Assembly (NCBI GenBank): GCA_013399305.1
Contig: VXAI01000091.1
Coordinates: 1,292,875-1,356,874, forward strand
Direction of reading: 5' to 3'
DNA: 64,000 nt
Origin: Rostratula benghalensis
Taxonomy: Eukaryota > Chordata > Aves > Charadriiformes > Rostratulidae
In this document: positions 49,801 to 61,850 of the stretch, one piece after another
Layout: every line of letters starts with the position of its first letter
How positions within the stretch are numbered: position 1 is the stretch's first letter
Notes under the pieces: model-generated
What the model was told of the DNA's origin: nothing
The model's input: only the letters and a program-made list of their open reading frames with translations
Database searches by the model: none
Made by a program: the position numbers and the translations under genes

Positions 49801-51127
49801 ACTGATGTCAACCCACGAAAATTTGTGTTCTTGCTACATACTGTAGCTCAATGGCTGCACAGCCATTTCCCTTACTCTCTAGTGGTTTTGGAAATTTCTA
49901 GCAGGTCAAAGCTACCAATTTCTCTTGTGCTTTATAAATGTAACTTTGATCCTACAGAATCCTTCCCCTTTTTTTATCAGTAGTCAGTAATTTGGACTTG
50001 AACAAGGCCATTTTAAAACAGAGTCTCTCTCCTACGGCTGCATTTTTCACTCAACCTTTTCAACATAGACTGTTACAGCCAATAATTTTAACATTATGAG
50101 CATGGGAATCTTCTTACCTGTTTTCAGAAGACCTAGACTTATGCTTATAAATGAGAAAATTCTACTGTGTATATAGCACATAACAAATGAAATGCTGTAT
50201 GTAATTAATTGTTGTAATTAAGCTATGTTATTAAACATTTTTACATCTGTTATCGTTATATTGGCCAGATAACTTAACTGAAGTCAGTGTGAAATTCCAG
50301 TAAAAGCAGATATTCCCTACTTATTCCTCTACACTGCATTTTCTTACAATCGTTCTACTGGTTTTAATGAGTATGAAGTAGAACTGAGTCTAGACAAATG
50401 TGTTAAGGGCTTCTATTAGCAAAATTCTTGGTACAGCTGTCATTATTTTTTTAAGTTGCTATGGAGACTTACTAGTTTGAGGCATCAGTGTTTCGATGAT
50501 TTTCCATAGCAATATTGCTTTGGCTCTAGTGCACACCCCAAAACAACTGTGAATGTCTTCCAGGATAATTTATCTCCAGTTGAACATACAAATACCTACA
50601 GACTTGTCTACTATACGGTAGTAAGCAGTGAATTTGGTAAAGGATTGAGCTGATGACCTACTTGCTAAAACTATTGTTAGGTACAATGAGTTTCATAATC
50701 AAGATTTCAGTAAAAAAAATAGGTAAAAATACATAGCTGGAAGAAAATAGGAAAGGCAGAGTATTCTGTCAAAGTAATGTTTGTATGCTTTCCCAATAAT
50801 TTACATTTTAAACCTCAAGACCAGAATGCCCCTGGTAAATCTATGACTTCTCAAAAGTTAAAATATTCAATTCTGTCAGGTTTCTTCTCTTGCTCTTTAT
50901 GCTCAAACAGAAATAACTATTTTCTTTTTCCTTTTTAGATAATTGTTTCTTTGTGGAATTGTGGAAAGAATGCATTTTAAGAATTGCATAGCCCAGTGGC
51001 AATAGTGTCAAATGACAAAAAATCATAAACCACCTTTATATGGACAAAGCATATAACTATTATATGGATGAATGAAAATCTCACAGTGCAGCTGTGTAAA
51101 ATATTCTGTTCTGAATTTAAAACACTC
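46825..51127. other. Unique AT-rich DNA with a low-complexity block
   Basis: No gene was recognised. A low-complexity block at 47882-47946 combines a T-run, an (AT) run at 47902-47921 and AAAT units. Two X-box-like motifs near 50455-50513 are listed separately. The rest shows nothing distinctive. Confidence 0.5.
50455..50513. promoter_or_regulatory. Paired RFX X-box-like motifs
   Basis: GTTGCTATGGAGAC at 50455-50468 fits the RFX X-box consensus (GTTGCCATGGNAAC) with few mismatches. CCATAGCAAT at 50504-50513 is an inverted X-box half about 40 bp away. RFX factors act on cilia genes and MHC class II genes, but no promoter or gene is visible nearby. This is a motif match only. Confidence 0.25.
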
Positions 51128-51220
51128 AGGGCCTGATATGCCTTTCACCCTCTACGCAGAGTTATAAACAGCCAGGAGTAATTGGTTTTACACCAGTGGA
51201 AGCAGAGTGCAGGAACTCAC
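51128..51220. mobile_element. Ancient palindromic sauropsid repeat relic
   Basis: The order GGGCCTGATATGCCTTTCAC, then CCAGGAGTAATTGGTTTTAC and ACCAGTGGAAGC, matches the pattern of an old sauropsid family with GGGCCTGATTCTCCTCTCAC arms and CAGGAGTAACTCCATTGAAG / TTACACCAGTG cores. It is the clearest of the three copies in the window. I know the family only as a recurrent pattern and cannot give its formal name. Confidence 0.5.
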
Positions 51221-54200
51221 TTCAGAGTGGGAGTGAGGTGAACCTTGCTTCCCAAAAGTGCTGAAAGAGGTTGGAAATGCACTGAAAAGTTTAGTTTCCA
51301 CCATTTATTTTCACTGATGCTCATCAGCCTTTTGCTGCAGCCGCCACTCCTGTCTCCTTTTCTTTTTACACATTAGTTTTAGTGACATTTTATTAGAAAA
51401 CCCAATACTGGCCAAAATTTGCAGGACGAACAGCCACCCAGTACAGCCTTCTATAAACAAAAAAGGAGAGCAGTTCAACTGAAAAACAAAAGGAAAGTTA
51501 ACCAAAGAAAATTTTGCCAGTCCGGTGATACTTCAGACTGTTCAGGTCAGTGACTCAAGCATCTGATTCATTCTATGAAAAGGTGACAGAATAATTACTT
51601 CTGTGGAGAAAAAGAGGATGAGGTTCTCCTTTGACCACTTAGCTCCATGACTTCCATCCTCTTGGTGAGCAGGAACAAAGTAGATGTTCTCCCACCAGCC
51701 TGCAGCCCTTAAGCTGGGTTCTGAAGGAGCAACAGTTGTCCTGTTCCCTCTTTGTCCCTCATTGTCGCTAACATCCACATGCCTGGCTTGCTTTCCTGGA
51801 GCTCTCAGCTAACTCAGGGCTACAGGGGGATATTTTTTATAACTGTAGCGCTTCTTTGCTAGTCTATTGGAGTATGTCGATAAAGAAAACCAATAATAGA
51901 TAAATAAACCTTTCTGGTTTTCTCTTAAAAATTTTATTTCACTATTTGGAAGAAGCACCAACCGGCACCTCCAATTTTTTAGATGCTTCCTGCTTTTTAT
52001 TTTCCTAATATTTCACATTATATGTCAATTTTTTTGCAGGTGTTTTGCTTGCATTGCCAATATATTAGCCATTAACATAGTTCTTTATAAGCACACACAC
52101 TCCACACGAGGTTCACCTAGGAACTTTTTTTCTGTAAGATTCACACACAGTCTGTATCACTGAGTTTTCACCTCAAAACCAGCCCTTTTTGGTGAAAAAA
52201 AAAAAAAAAAAAAGAGCATTTATCTTCAAACAACCTGGACTCTCTGCATGCTAGAGATATTGGCTTACAGCTGCCTATATTGGCTGCAAGCCTCTGAGTG
52301 GGTTTTGAACTAGTGACTAACAAACTGAGTGGCCAAACTGGTGCTATGGACACAGATGTGTAAGTTAATTAAATTCTGTGACAAGGAAGCAGAATAGCAC
52401 TTGGATTTATAACCATGTGGGAAAGACTTATCAGCCTATGACATACAGACTATTATTTTTCAAAAACAAGCTTACGTGGAATATCTGTATTGCAATTCAA
52501 GAAGGTAAAAATGCAAGATTTCAACTCCTGGTGTAAATGGGCACCATATAGAGTATGTGGGATTACTGTATTTTCCCTGGTACAGAGTATGTTGACAACA
52601 TAGAGTGGAACATGTAACAAAATAAATCAGTGTGGTTTGTTACCCCAAATCTGCCACTTTTTGGTCTGGAGTAGGAAAATAGTCTGTATTCTAAGGTTAA
52701 TGATGGATTTGTGACCCCAATCATTTTAGTTGTTTATATATGGTTATCAGAATGACTCTACTGTGTCAGATCACAGGTTCATCTAATCTAGTACCATAAA
52801 ATGGTCCAAATTCATAAAATCACCCTCTAAATCTGTGACAGTGTGGGAAAAGTTTGCTTACATAAGCAATGTTTTACTTTGAATAAAAATAGTCTGCGAC
52901 ACATGACAACAACAGCACAGTTAAAGTCTAAAGTATCTATCCATTCAAATGCTGTTCAGAAGCGAAGAGTGGGCTTTTTGGTATTATTTCACCTTCTGAA
53001 AAGAAAAGCAAAATCAACATAGTTACAGAGTATAAGATGGTAATAACTAAGAACTGAAAAAAATTCTAGCTTTCTGATGAATATGTTCTTAGCCCAGGAT
53101 AATGAAAGTGTTGTATTTACAAAAGGAGTGCATTTACAGCTGAGAAAAAGAGCTCCTGCAATCTCTCAAACCCTTCAAGAGGAATACCCCAGAAATCAAG
53201 ATACCAACACTGGTTTCTGTCCAGCACTTAAGTCATATTTTGCAAGGAAATTTTTAATAATTCTTGTCATGCTGAATTCATACTGGCAACTCAGAGGCAG
53301 CTGTGAAAAGCACTCTCGTACAGAACTGATCTGAGGCTATGAGATATTATAAACTAATTGCACCCAAACAATCTCTGTAGACACAAATGGACTCTGCCCT
53401 CCCAGAGATTGATATGTGTCCCAAAATGAAAGAGGCATAAATAGAATTAGATTAATCATCATGAAACATAAAGCTCAATGAGATTTCCATGCAAAGGGAA
53501 ATGTGCCTTCAAGTTTCTAATCAATCAGAGCAGAGAATGATTAAGAACCATGAAGAAATGACTAAAACTCAGGGGTAATGGTATTTGAGCGAAGGTATGG
53601 CTCTGCTTGCACACCCTGACTTTTGACTACTTAGCCGTGTAATTGTCTGTTTGCACAGGATGTTGCAGGAGTACATGTATTGACACTGGGGCTATCAGCA
53701 AGGAATAAAATTAGGACCAATGAACAAAAGACGTAACTAGCTGCTACAGTTCATTTTAATGGACTCTATCTACTGAATACATGGGACCAGATTTCATTAC
53801 AGTCATCTCAGGAGACACCTGAGTGCCTGTGGGGTTTGGAAACGCTGACCAAGCTTTGTCTGGGCAGTGCCCAGGATGAGAGTGCAGCCGTGTCATTCTG
53901 CCTTCTCACACCTGACCTGCAATGGGAACAAAAGCCCGCTGCCAACCAACAGCCAAAATGAGTTATCAAGCACAATAAATTGTGCAGATCTTCAATCCTC
54001 CTCTTTCTTACAGGGTAAAAAATGAAAAAAATTAACATGACATTTCTAAAACTCCACTGAGAGGAACAGAATAGTTCCAATCTCATTAAAACTGTTCAGA
54101 AAGTGACTTGGATTTTTTTTACGATGTGACACCTTCATATTAAAAGACTAACATCTTCACTTATTTCAATCTTTTGTTCCATTCTTTATTTTTCATAGAG

Positions 54201-54507
54201 TGAAATAAATCATTCATACAAAAATAAGTACAAATGAAAAAAAAAAAACCAAAAAACCCAGTTTGCCAAAATCCAAATACATTTCTTTTTTTGAAAAATG
54301 ATTTTATATTACTTTTTAACTAAAGAGAGATAATCCTTTAAGACAGCTCTCATGCAAAACTTTTAAATAGATTCTCCTCTATTTCAGGATCTGTACAAAA
54401 GTACTAAATTCCTTCTGTAGCAGATACACTTGGTTTACCTTTATTTTAGTTTTTTTTCACAGGTAAAACAGATGTCGAAATACAGATTTATTTAAATCTG
54501 GATCTGG
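51221..54507. other. Unique non-coding DNA
   Basis: A 19-A run lies at 52195-52213. No gene, RNA or interspersed repeat was recognised. An 85-codon plus frame at 53077-53334 and a 92-codon minus frame at 53808-54086 have no family features. Confidence 0.5.
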
Positions 54508-54770
54508 AGAATAAGTCTTACGAGGAGCGGCTGAGGGAGTTGGGGGTGTTCAGCCTGGAGAAGGCTGAGGGGAGACCTTCTCACTCCCTACAATTCCCTG
54601 AAAGGAGGGTGTAGAGAGGCAGGGATGGGTCTCTTCTCTTAAGGAACAGGTAATGGAACAAGAGGAAATGCCCTCAAGCTGTACTAGGGGAGGTTCAGGT
54701 TGGATATCAGGAAAAATTTTTACATGGATTTTTACATGGATTATCAAGCCTTGGATTGGGCTTCAGTGTC
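54508..54770 (+). mobile_element. CR1: CR1 LINE fragment, truncated at both ends
   Basis: The sequence follows the late ORF2 region of CR1: CTTACGAGGAGCGGCTGAGG, then CAGCCTGGAGAAGG, GAGGGGAGACCTTCTC, and GGTTGGATATCAGGAAAAAT. The frame is broken, and one codon block after the LEK motif has been lost. A 12-bp unit, TTTTTACATGGA, is tandemly doubled at about 54717-54740. Similarity fades after ATCAAGCCTTGG, and no CR1 3' tail follows. This branch of CR1 differs in detail from the copies at 7930, 41716 and 45283. Confidence 0.85.
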
Positions 54771-56018
54771 ATCAAGCTACATAATTTCTGTGGACAGGTA
54801 AAAGACCCTTTTACTCCATATTTCAGGCCCAGATAGCATTTGGTACTGGACCTCACACAGGAGATCCTGAGTCATTTGAGGTATTCCACCTTCTTGTGGT
54901 GACTGCACGCACCCTGCAGCATTTATTACAGGGGAGCAATGGGGAGTCAGAGGTTGACCCTATTGCAGAAAGAGAGGTTAAACCAATCCGTCCATCCCTT
55001 CTTTTGAGCAAGCAGCCACAATGCCTCAGGAAAGGCTCTGCCAAATGTAACTACAAAGTGATTCCTAACATTGTAACTCAATGTTTTTGGGAGTCAGTTC
55101 TTCACCTCAAGTAGATAATCCCTACACTGCAAAACCCTACAGTTTCTGCGAGCTAATGTGGGAAATCTCTTCAATCAGGTTGCAGGTGTCGGAGTAGTAA
55201 AACTGAAAGTCTGGATCTGAACAAATGATGACTCACTTTGGCAGCTACTACAGCCACATGTAACAGGACTTGTAATAGTGGCCTTCTTATTTTTTATATA
55301 AAAAAACATTTTACATCCAAAAATGAAAGCGGACTTTCCTGCACATATGTTACTGGGCTTTATATTAACCGTTGTATTTTTCCTGCATAGTGAATATTAT
55401 GACTTTGAAGTAAATTAAAAAGTCATCCCCTCACTCTTGCTATGAATACATAGTAGAATAAGTGCAAATACAATTCTTACAGTAGATGTGCATTTGGTCT
55501 GCGTTGTATTAATTACACCTCTGTACATCTGCCACCCAGTTAGCTCCCAGTATAGCCACACAGCTTCAGTGGCTTTACAAAACTGAAAGGAGAAAATAAA
55601 TCATAGCTGTAATGAGAGTTCAAAAATCTGTAACAGAATTTGCTGGAAGAAAAATGAAAGTAATTCAAACTGGAACAACTCTGGAATAAAAGAGAATATT
55701 TCAGTATGTATTGAAACATGACCTAAAAACACCAGTGAAGCACTCTGCTTTTTCTATTATTTGAACTGCTAGAAGTCTCTGTACTCTCTAGAGTAAAACT
55801 AAGTTTTCACCCCTGGTAAAATCACAGCATGTGGATTTTTCAGTGTTGTATATTTTATGTTACTGAACCTCATTTTTTTAAATTGACAATTGTGTTTATA
55901 AAACACCAGAACTGAATTAAGAAATATTCAAAATATCAACACTTGTCCTCTAAAGTGTTCAAGAGAACTAATTAATCAATATTCAATCTCTCCAACCAAG
56001 ATCTTATTGCCTGGAGTA

Positions 56019-56071
56019 CGTGTGTGTGTTTATGTTTGTGTGTGTGTGTTCATGTTTGTGTGTGTGTGTTC
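56019..56071. repeat. GT-rich minisatellite, 20-bp unit, about 2.5 copies
   Basis: The unit TGTGTGTGTTYATGTTTGTG repeats at 56021, 56041 and partly at 56061 with one T/C difference. The GT-rich phase makes a plus frame of Cys/Val, which is an artefact. Confidence 0.85.
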
Positions 56072-56752
56072 TAAGATATATTAGCACAGAGTGTTTGTTA
56101 ATCAGCTTGCTTCAGGAGAATATAGAGATGGAGGAAAAAAGAGGGTTTTTCTGTGTAAAAAGCCAGAAACAAAACCTGCACATCACAAATTCACATTTTT
56201 GTTGTATTTGTTTGCTATTAGATTTGTTCTGGGATTCTCGGTTAATACTAACTGGTTAAAAATAAGCACACAACAACTGCAGAAGCTCCAGTTTTCCAAC
56301 TGCTATTGTAAGGGTGAGAATTGTCCTACATATGCAAAGTAACCCTGGAAGTGAGAGCTATATTAGCATCTCTGCCCATGACTTTCTGAACACTGCATGA
56401 TGAATGACTGTTTGGGGAATCACTCCCAGCTGTTTGTTTGTTTTCTCTTGGAGATAGAAGGCGTGTTTGACCCTGTTATTTTATCTCCCCAGCATAGCTG
56501 CAAAGCAATTCCAAGAAGCAAGATAAATTAAATTTTAAAAGATAGCACATTCCTCCATGTGACACACAGAAGAAAAGTCACATTTCAGCTTTGAGTTAGT
56601 TTATGAAAGCTATCTTTTGGTTATAATGAGTAAGACTTTAACTGAGGGAGCACAACAAAGAAGCAGAGGAGGCCACAATGCCTTCTGAAAAGTTGCAAGT
56701 TGCAACCTGCAAGTATAAGCTTCAAAGTATTGGCAGGGTTTTTAGTTGTTTT

Positions 56753-56773
56753 GTCACATGTGACACATGTGAC
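56753..56773. promoter_or_regulatory. Overlapping palindromic E-box motifs
   Basis: GTCACATGTGAC (56753-56764) is a perfect 12-bp palindrome. CACATGTGAC then recurs at 56764-56773, sharing one base with the first copy. CACATG/CATGTG E-boxes flanked by GTCA are typical of bHLH-Zip (USF, MITF/TFE) sites. There is no promoter context, so any function is conjecture. Confidence 0.2.
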
Positions 56774-57666
56774 AGGTCATTTATGGTCATGCAAAGCAGG
56801 TATTAAAACTACAACTTAACCCTGAACTCAAGGAAAGAAAGAGTTAAAGAAATCAAATGTGCCTAGTAATGTCCCATCCGTAAACCAAATAATCATATCA
56901 AAAATTATCACAGAATGGCACAGTCCTCATTCTTCTAAAATTCAGCACTATTGGTTCAGCAGTAATTACAAATTACTGATATGACGTAAACTCGTTAACA
57001 ACAAAAAAATTACCATAGTGTTCTTTACAGGATATCAATTTAATTTTATGTTTTCTGTCACTCACTTAAAGAGAGTGGCTTGCTTTTGCACAGATAAGCA
57101 GCAGTTTCAGGTACGCAAACAGCAACATATCTGAAATAAGCCTTATTCCCAAAGGGATGGCAGCCAATATTCTTTGGATTAGATCAATATATCCTTGCCA
57201 AGGTATTTTCTTTTTCAAAAGAGTTTTGGTTATGTCCTGAGATTATCACAAAGAAAAGAAGGACAGATTCCAAAGACTTTCAGAGACTGTGAGCTTAAGA
57301 AACATAATAACATACACGTTGTTTGATGTTCATATAACAAAAACTTGGAGTGCACAACAGAAACTCAAACTCCAAAAATCAACACAGTATCTTCAAATAT
57401 AATGCCAAGAATGTGAAATCCATCCTTTGCTTAGGTATAGCTCCAGCAAGTGAGTGCTTTAGAGAACAAAAGCAACTACTCAGAAGCCAGCTGTGTACAT
57501 GTTTTTGTCACTAAAACATTTGCTGCATGTGACTATGCCACTAAGAGAGAACGAGTCTCCTCCTCTCCCACTGGCCACTATATTAAGTAGCTTGTTGTAA
57601 TTGCTGCACAGCACTTGGCAGTTGCAGGCATGGTAACAGTTAGCATTAATAAAAGTAGAAACTGTT

Positions 57667-57696
57667 CTCACAGTTGCGTGTCTCACAGTCGCATGT
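57667..57696. repeat. 15-bp tandem duplication
   Basis: CTCACAGTTGCGTGT (57667-57681) is followed directly by CTCACAGTCGCATGT (57682-57696), which differs at two positions. Confidence 0.8.
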
Positions 57697-59100
57697 GTGA
57701 AACATATCACATTTAGTGTAGACAAACCGGACATCTACAGTACAGATGACTGCAGATTGTGACAGAACAAATATGTTCAGCTAAGTGTGTATCCATGTGG
57801 CCACATACAGCATCAGAATTCAAGTAATTATGCAATAAGAAAATATATAAGTATGATGATTACTGAAATTGCTACTTATTTCATGTTCTTTCAAAGCTCA
57901 GTGTTGCACTAATAAAAGCTAGTAACTTTGAGGGAGTGTTTTAATTTAAACATTAATGTCTTACTGCATGAAAAATAATGTGGCTGTATGCATGTTTAGA
58001 TATATTTTTCTTTGTACCTTCATCTGTGGGGAGCAAATGAGTCAGAGAAGCCTGCGTATAGCTCTATCTGTACCTGTCTATTCCCAAAATATCACAACAA
58101 ATATTTAAGAATCTTTTCAAGTGACAGAAGTAAAGGTCAGGGTCACAGAAAAGGGCAGTTTGTGGAGGAGGGGATTAGCATTTCTCTAAGTGATTTCCTC
58201 ATCCATCTATTTTTTTATGTCCTCCATAAACAGACCGCTCTAATTTCAAACACTTTTTTTTTTAATTCTGCAGAGAAGACAGTTCTAAAAAGGTATCATC
58301 CAAAATAAATGTTTTTCTTGGCTCATACAGCTTTTCTAGTATAGATAGAGGTGGGAGAAGGCATATGTGTGTGTGTATTCTGTACGTACACAAATATCAG
58401 TGTAGCTTCTATTTAGCATTCTGTACTCATACACTACTTATGCAAAGGTATTGACTTAAGAGTTTTGCTACTGAGATTGTTTTTTGTCTCTTTCATTGAA
58501 AAATAATTATTTAATAGATTGATCAGATTAGCATTTATCCATTTCATCTGGCTAATAAGCTAATGCCAGAAGAAAGTTCCAGGTGCTCAGCTCCTTTACA
58601 AAACAGATCTTCATTTTGCATATCCAAATAGAGGGCAATTCTCCAGCATCCCACACACACACACTGAATTCTCCTTTTTAAGCAGCTGTAGACTGTGTGC
58701 TAGGTCATCTCTCAATTCATACAGACTGCATTCACTTTTCATTTATTTTTAAAGATTGCTTTCAGAATAGAAATCGGTAAATGGCTTTGTGGAAGGGTGA
58801 CCCCTCCACTGCCACCCTCTGCTTTGTCACCACCCAGCAATAAACAGCCGCTTCTAAAAGCAAACTAAACACGATGTTTCCTAAAGACTGTAATATAAAG
58901 TGCTCATTTCAGTTTTTCTTCGTACTTGTGTTTTGGCAAGAAGTTTTCCAGGTTTCAGATTAAATTCTTCAGTAAATAGTTTTCTCTCTCAAAATATGTG
59001 GCCAAAAAGCATAACAAACCTGATTCTCAATAGCTTTTCAGTTCAGGTCCTCACCCACCACTTTGCAAAATGAAGACAGACAAGGAAAACTGAACCACTG

Positions 59101-59190
59101 ATCTGATTTGCAACCCACAGCCAGCTAACACAGGTATAATTTATTCCCACTGAAGCTGCTGCAGATGGCACCAGATTCTTCTCTCTCTGC
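59101..59190. mobile_element. Ancient palindromic sauropsid repeat relic
   Basis: The plus strand reads ATCTGATTTGCAACCCAC, then AACACAGGTATAATTTATTC, CCACTGAAGCTGCTGCAGAT and GGCACCAGATTCTTCTCTC. This parallels the order TTACACAGGTGTAA, CCACTGAAGTCAATGGAG, TTACACCAGATTCTCCTCTC in the family noted at 51128. It is diverged but in the same order. Confidence 0.42.
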
Positions 59191-59642
59191 ATATGATATA
59201 TGTAGGGAGAGTAAAGGAACTTGACCTCTCTCCAGCCTACAGAAAGACAGAAAGGAAGATGCCACCCCCGAGTGCATGAGAGGGAGAAAGACTATAGGTT
59301 TTCCATGCTTTTAAGCTTTGGATAGCTTAAACTAGAAGAAGAAAGGGAGAACACTACTTCACAATAAAGATGAAAGAGACAGTGTTTTCATATAACTGGT
59401 TCAGTGTGGGTTTTGCGCAACCTGCCAGAAAACATGCATGAATTTTACTGTTGGTCTCACTGTTTCCGTACTTCAGCTAGCCATTTGCCTAATAGGAAAC
59501 TTCCCCTGCTCTAGCCTTCTTAGCTTGGTCCTCGCTGTAACACATGGCATTTTTTAAAATTACATTAATATTAAATAACTGGTTAAATTGGATAGTAAAA
59601 TAGGAAAGTGATGATAGAACATCAAGGAAATGATAAAATAAG
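59191..59642. other. Unique non-coding DNA
   Basis: Nothing recognisable was seen between the relic at 59101 and the 49-bp duplication. Confidence 0.5.
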
Positions 59643-59739
59643 AAAAATGTTTTGGTTTTTTGTGAGAGGTAGAGAGGGAGCACGTAATAAGACAAATGTT
59701 TTGGTTTTTTGTGAGAGGTAGAGAGGGAGCGCGTATGTG
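59643..59739. repeat. 49-bp direct tandem duplication
   Basis: The segment containing AATGTTTTGGTTTTTTGTGA and AGAGGGAGC(A/G)CGTA occurs twice with a 49-bp offset (for example at 59646 and 59695). Only one or two differences separate the copies, so the event is recent relative to the surrounding relics. Confidence 0.9.
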
Positions 59740-61659
59740 TGTATTGATGTATGGGAAAGTGGCCAGGCTTAGTGAACAACTGATTGAGGGGAAACCAATA
59801 AAACCTGACTGAAGGCCTTGAAGAATAAGGGGCAGGGGGAGATTATAGGGGGAGTCATACCAATATCATTAGTTAATGTTGCTGTGGTGGTGTTAATTCG
59901 GATGCACTCTCATTGCTATATACACACACACCTATCTCTAGCTTTCGGTAAGATAATAAAATGGATGAGTCTATTACTCCTACATTTCTTTTTTTTCCCC
60001 CTATTAGTCCATTCTCACTTCTGCTTCAGATCAGATTTTACAGGTTTTACTAGCAGTAGAATGAATTGAAATCAGTCCCGTTAAAAGCAGATGAGTCACT
60101 AGGGAATGAACCAGATGATTTGAAAAAAAAAAAAAAAAAAAAAAAGTTTGCCAGAGTTCACCTAGAGTTTGGCTCAGATCAGCCCCATGCTTGGGAAGCT
60201 GCATGAGACTGTGGGGAAGGAAAAGTACATTAGGTGAGATCAATTGAGGCAGCAGCACTGGCCATCACAGCTGCAATGCAGAGGCTGAATGCAGACCCAG
60301 TCACTGCTTGGTGCTCCTCAGATGTCTCCATGCATGCTGGCACAGCCACTGATGGCCACTGCATAAAAGACCTGGCAGTGTCAGGCCATCCCTGGACCAG
60401 AACTCAAGAGACACCAAAGGAGAGAAGGCGCCAGAAGCACAAGCCCTGGCCCAGCATTGGCCCTCAGCATACTTGGGATGGCAATAACTTGTACACACCA
60501 ATGGCAGACCTAATGGTGGGGTCGCTCCCCAAACCTATCATTGACAGACAGCACTCGTGCCTCTCCCTTGCAGCAGAAATATAGGCTATGCCCTGCCTCA
60601 TGTTTTTAAGTGCTTTTAGGGAAATATTTCCCCAAAGCCTCCTTCACTTTTTTCCCCTGTTGTATCTTCCACACAAAGTTTTTGGAGAGGGATAGTAGGG
60701 TAACTATAAAGAGGTAGACCTCAGTTCTGGAAATTAGTTTGTGTTGTTTGGCTGGCTTTCAAAGGACCTGATCATTTTTAATACTGTCAGTAATAAACTG
60801 TTCTGTTAATGATGTGTTAAGGCAGTCATGGATTTACCAGAAGTTTTAGGCAGATCAAGGCTACATTTCCCCACTGTCTTGGAGGGACATTATTTATTTA
60901 AATCAAGAAAAGCATTGTGACTGCTTTCTAGAGCTGGATGAATTATTAACATCAATTGTATTTCTTAAACGTGATTTTTTACAGAAGAATGATGTTAGGA
61001 ATGGTTCATTGCAAATTTTACATAGCTTGATCATTTTGGTGCTTTGGTGCACAGGCATATATTCATTCAGGTTAAACTATTTTCTGCGTCCAGGAGATAA
61101 ACAGCTACGACACTTTGACTCATTTCTTCAGAAGAAGTGGCCTTTGTAGACATGGTTTTAGCCAGTTGGGAAAAATAAAGCCTAAAGCCTACTTATTAGT
61201 CACAAATGTTGCTGTTCCACTGAAATATAGGATGGGTTTGGGCTTTTGAGCCTGCAACATCACCAGCAATAATTTGTTGAAGACAACAGTCCTGTACTTT
61301 AGGGGGGAAAAAAAACAACCAAAAAACAAAAAAACCCCAGGAAATTACCTGCAATGATGAGATGACAGATCACACGCTATCAATTATCATCTTCAGCTGT
61401 TAGAGAATCACATAGATACACAGAATGAAAAAGCAAGATGGATTTTTCTTTATTGGTCAACTTCTTAGTGACTGTGAAGATGTCTGGTTTAAATGTATGC
61501 TTAAGCATGAAACCTGCCTATGCTAGTTCTTCTTTTAGCAGGTTTTTTTTTACTATTTACCTGGCAATATTAAGACCAAGATTCTTTATAATAGCAAATC
61601 TGCAGTCCTTTTTAAAGAACAGGCTGCCACATATATAGAAAGGCAGGGTTTCTTATGTG
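59740..61659. other. Unique non-coding DNA with a long A-run and a GC-richer patch
   Basis: A 23-A run lies at 60123-60145. It could be a retroposon tail, but no retroposon body was recognised on its left. Just to its right, 60180-60600 is GC-richer and open for 116 codons on the plus strand (60234-60584). I recognise no domain in it and treat it as unproven. Confidence 0.45.
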
Positions 61660-61850
61660 CATAGTTGCAGACTGACACTTGGGAGATCTGTGTCCTTGTC
61701 CCAGGTGTATCAATGCTTTGGTGGGTAACCATGGAGAAATCATGTTACCACAGCTTCCCCCTCAGAAAAATATGAATAATAATGTCATACTTCTTTGGGA
61801 AGAACTTTGAAATCTCTGCATGGAGAGCATTGTATAGGGACAGCGTACTA
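61660..61850 (+). mobile_element. MIR-like tRNA-derived SINE relic
   Basis: The parts appear in the expected order. First is the tRNA-like head GACTGACACTTGGGAGATCT, then GTGTCCTTGTCCCAG. The core follows: GGTGGGTAACCATGGAGAAA, then ACCACAGCTTCCCCCTCAGA. The 3' end is AAATATGAATAATAATGTCA, then CTTTGAAATCTCTGCATGGA and GCATTGTATAGGGACAG. This mirrors an amniote MIR relative ending CTGTAAAATGGGAATAATAA...CTTTGAGATCCTC...GCGCTATATAAG. It looks nearly full-length but old. Confidence 0.6.

Larger units (their letters stand above)
54771..59100. other. Unique AT-rich DNA with small tandem repeats
   Basis: No gene was recognised. The region contains the 20-bp GT-type minisatellite at 56019-56071, a doubled palindromic E-box at 56753-56773 and a 15-bp duplication at 57667-57696, each listed separately. 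Confidence 0.5.

Noticed and set aside
55510..55600. Possible fourth palindromic-family relic
   Set aside because: Only two short words resemble the family and their order does not hold.
60234..60584. Plus-strand frame of 116 codons
   Set aside because: Not listed as a gene because no domain, splice signal or promoter supports it. It is kept only as a low-interest finding.
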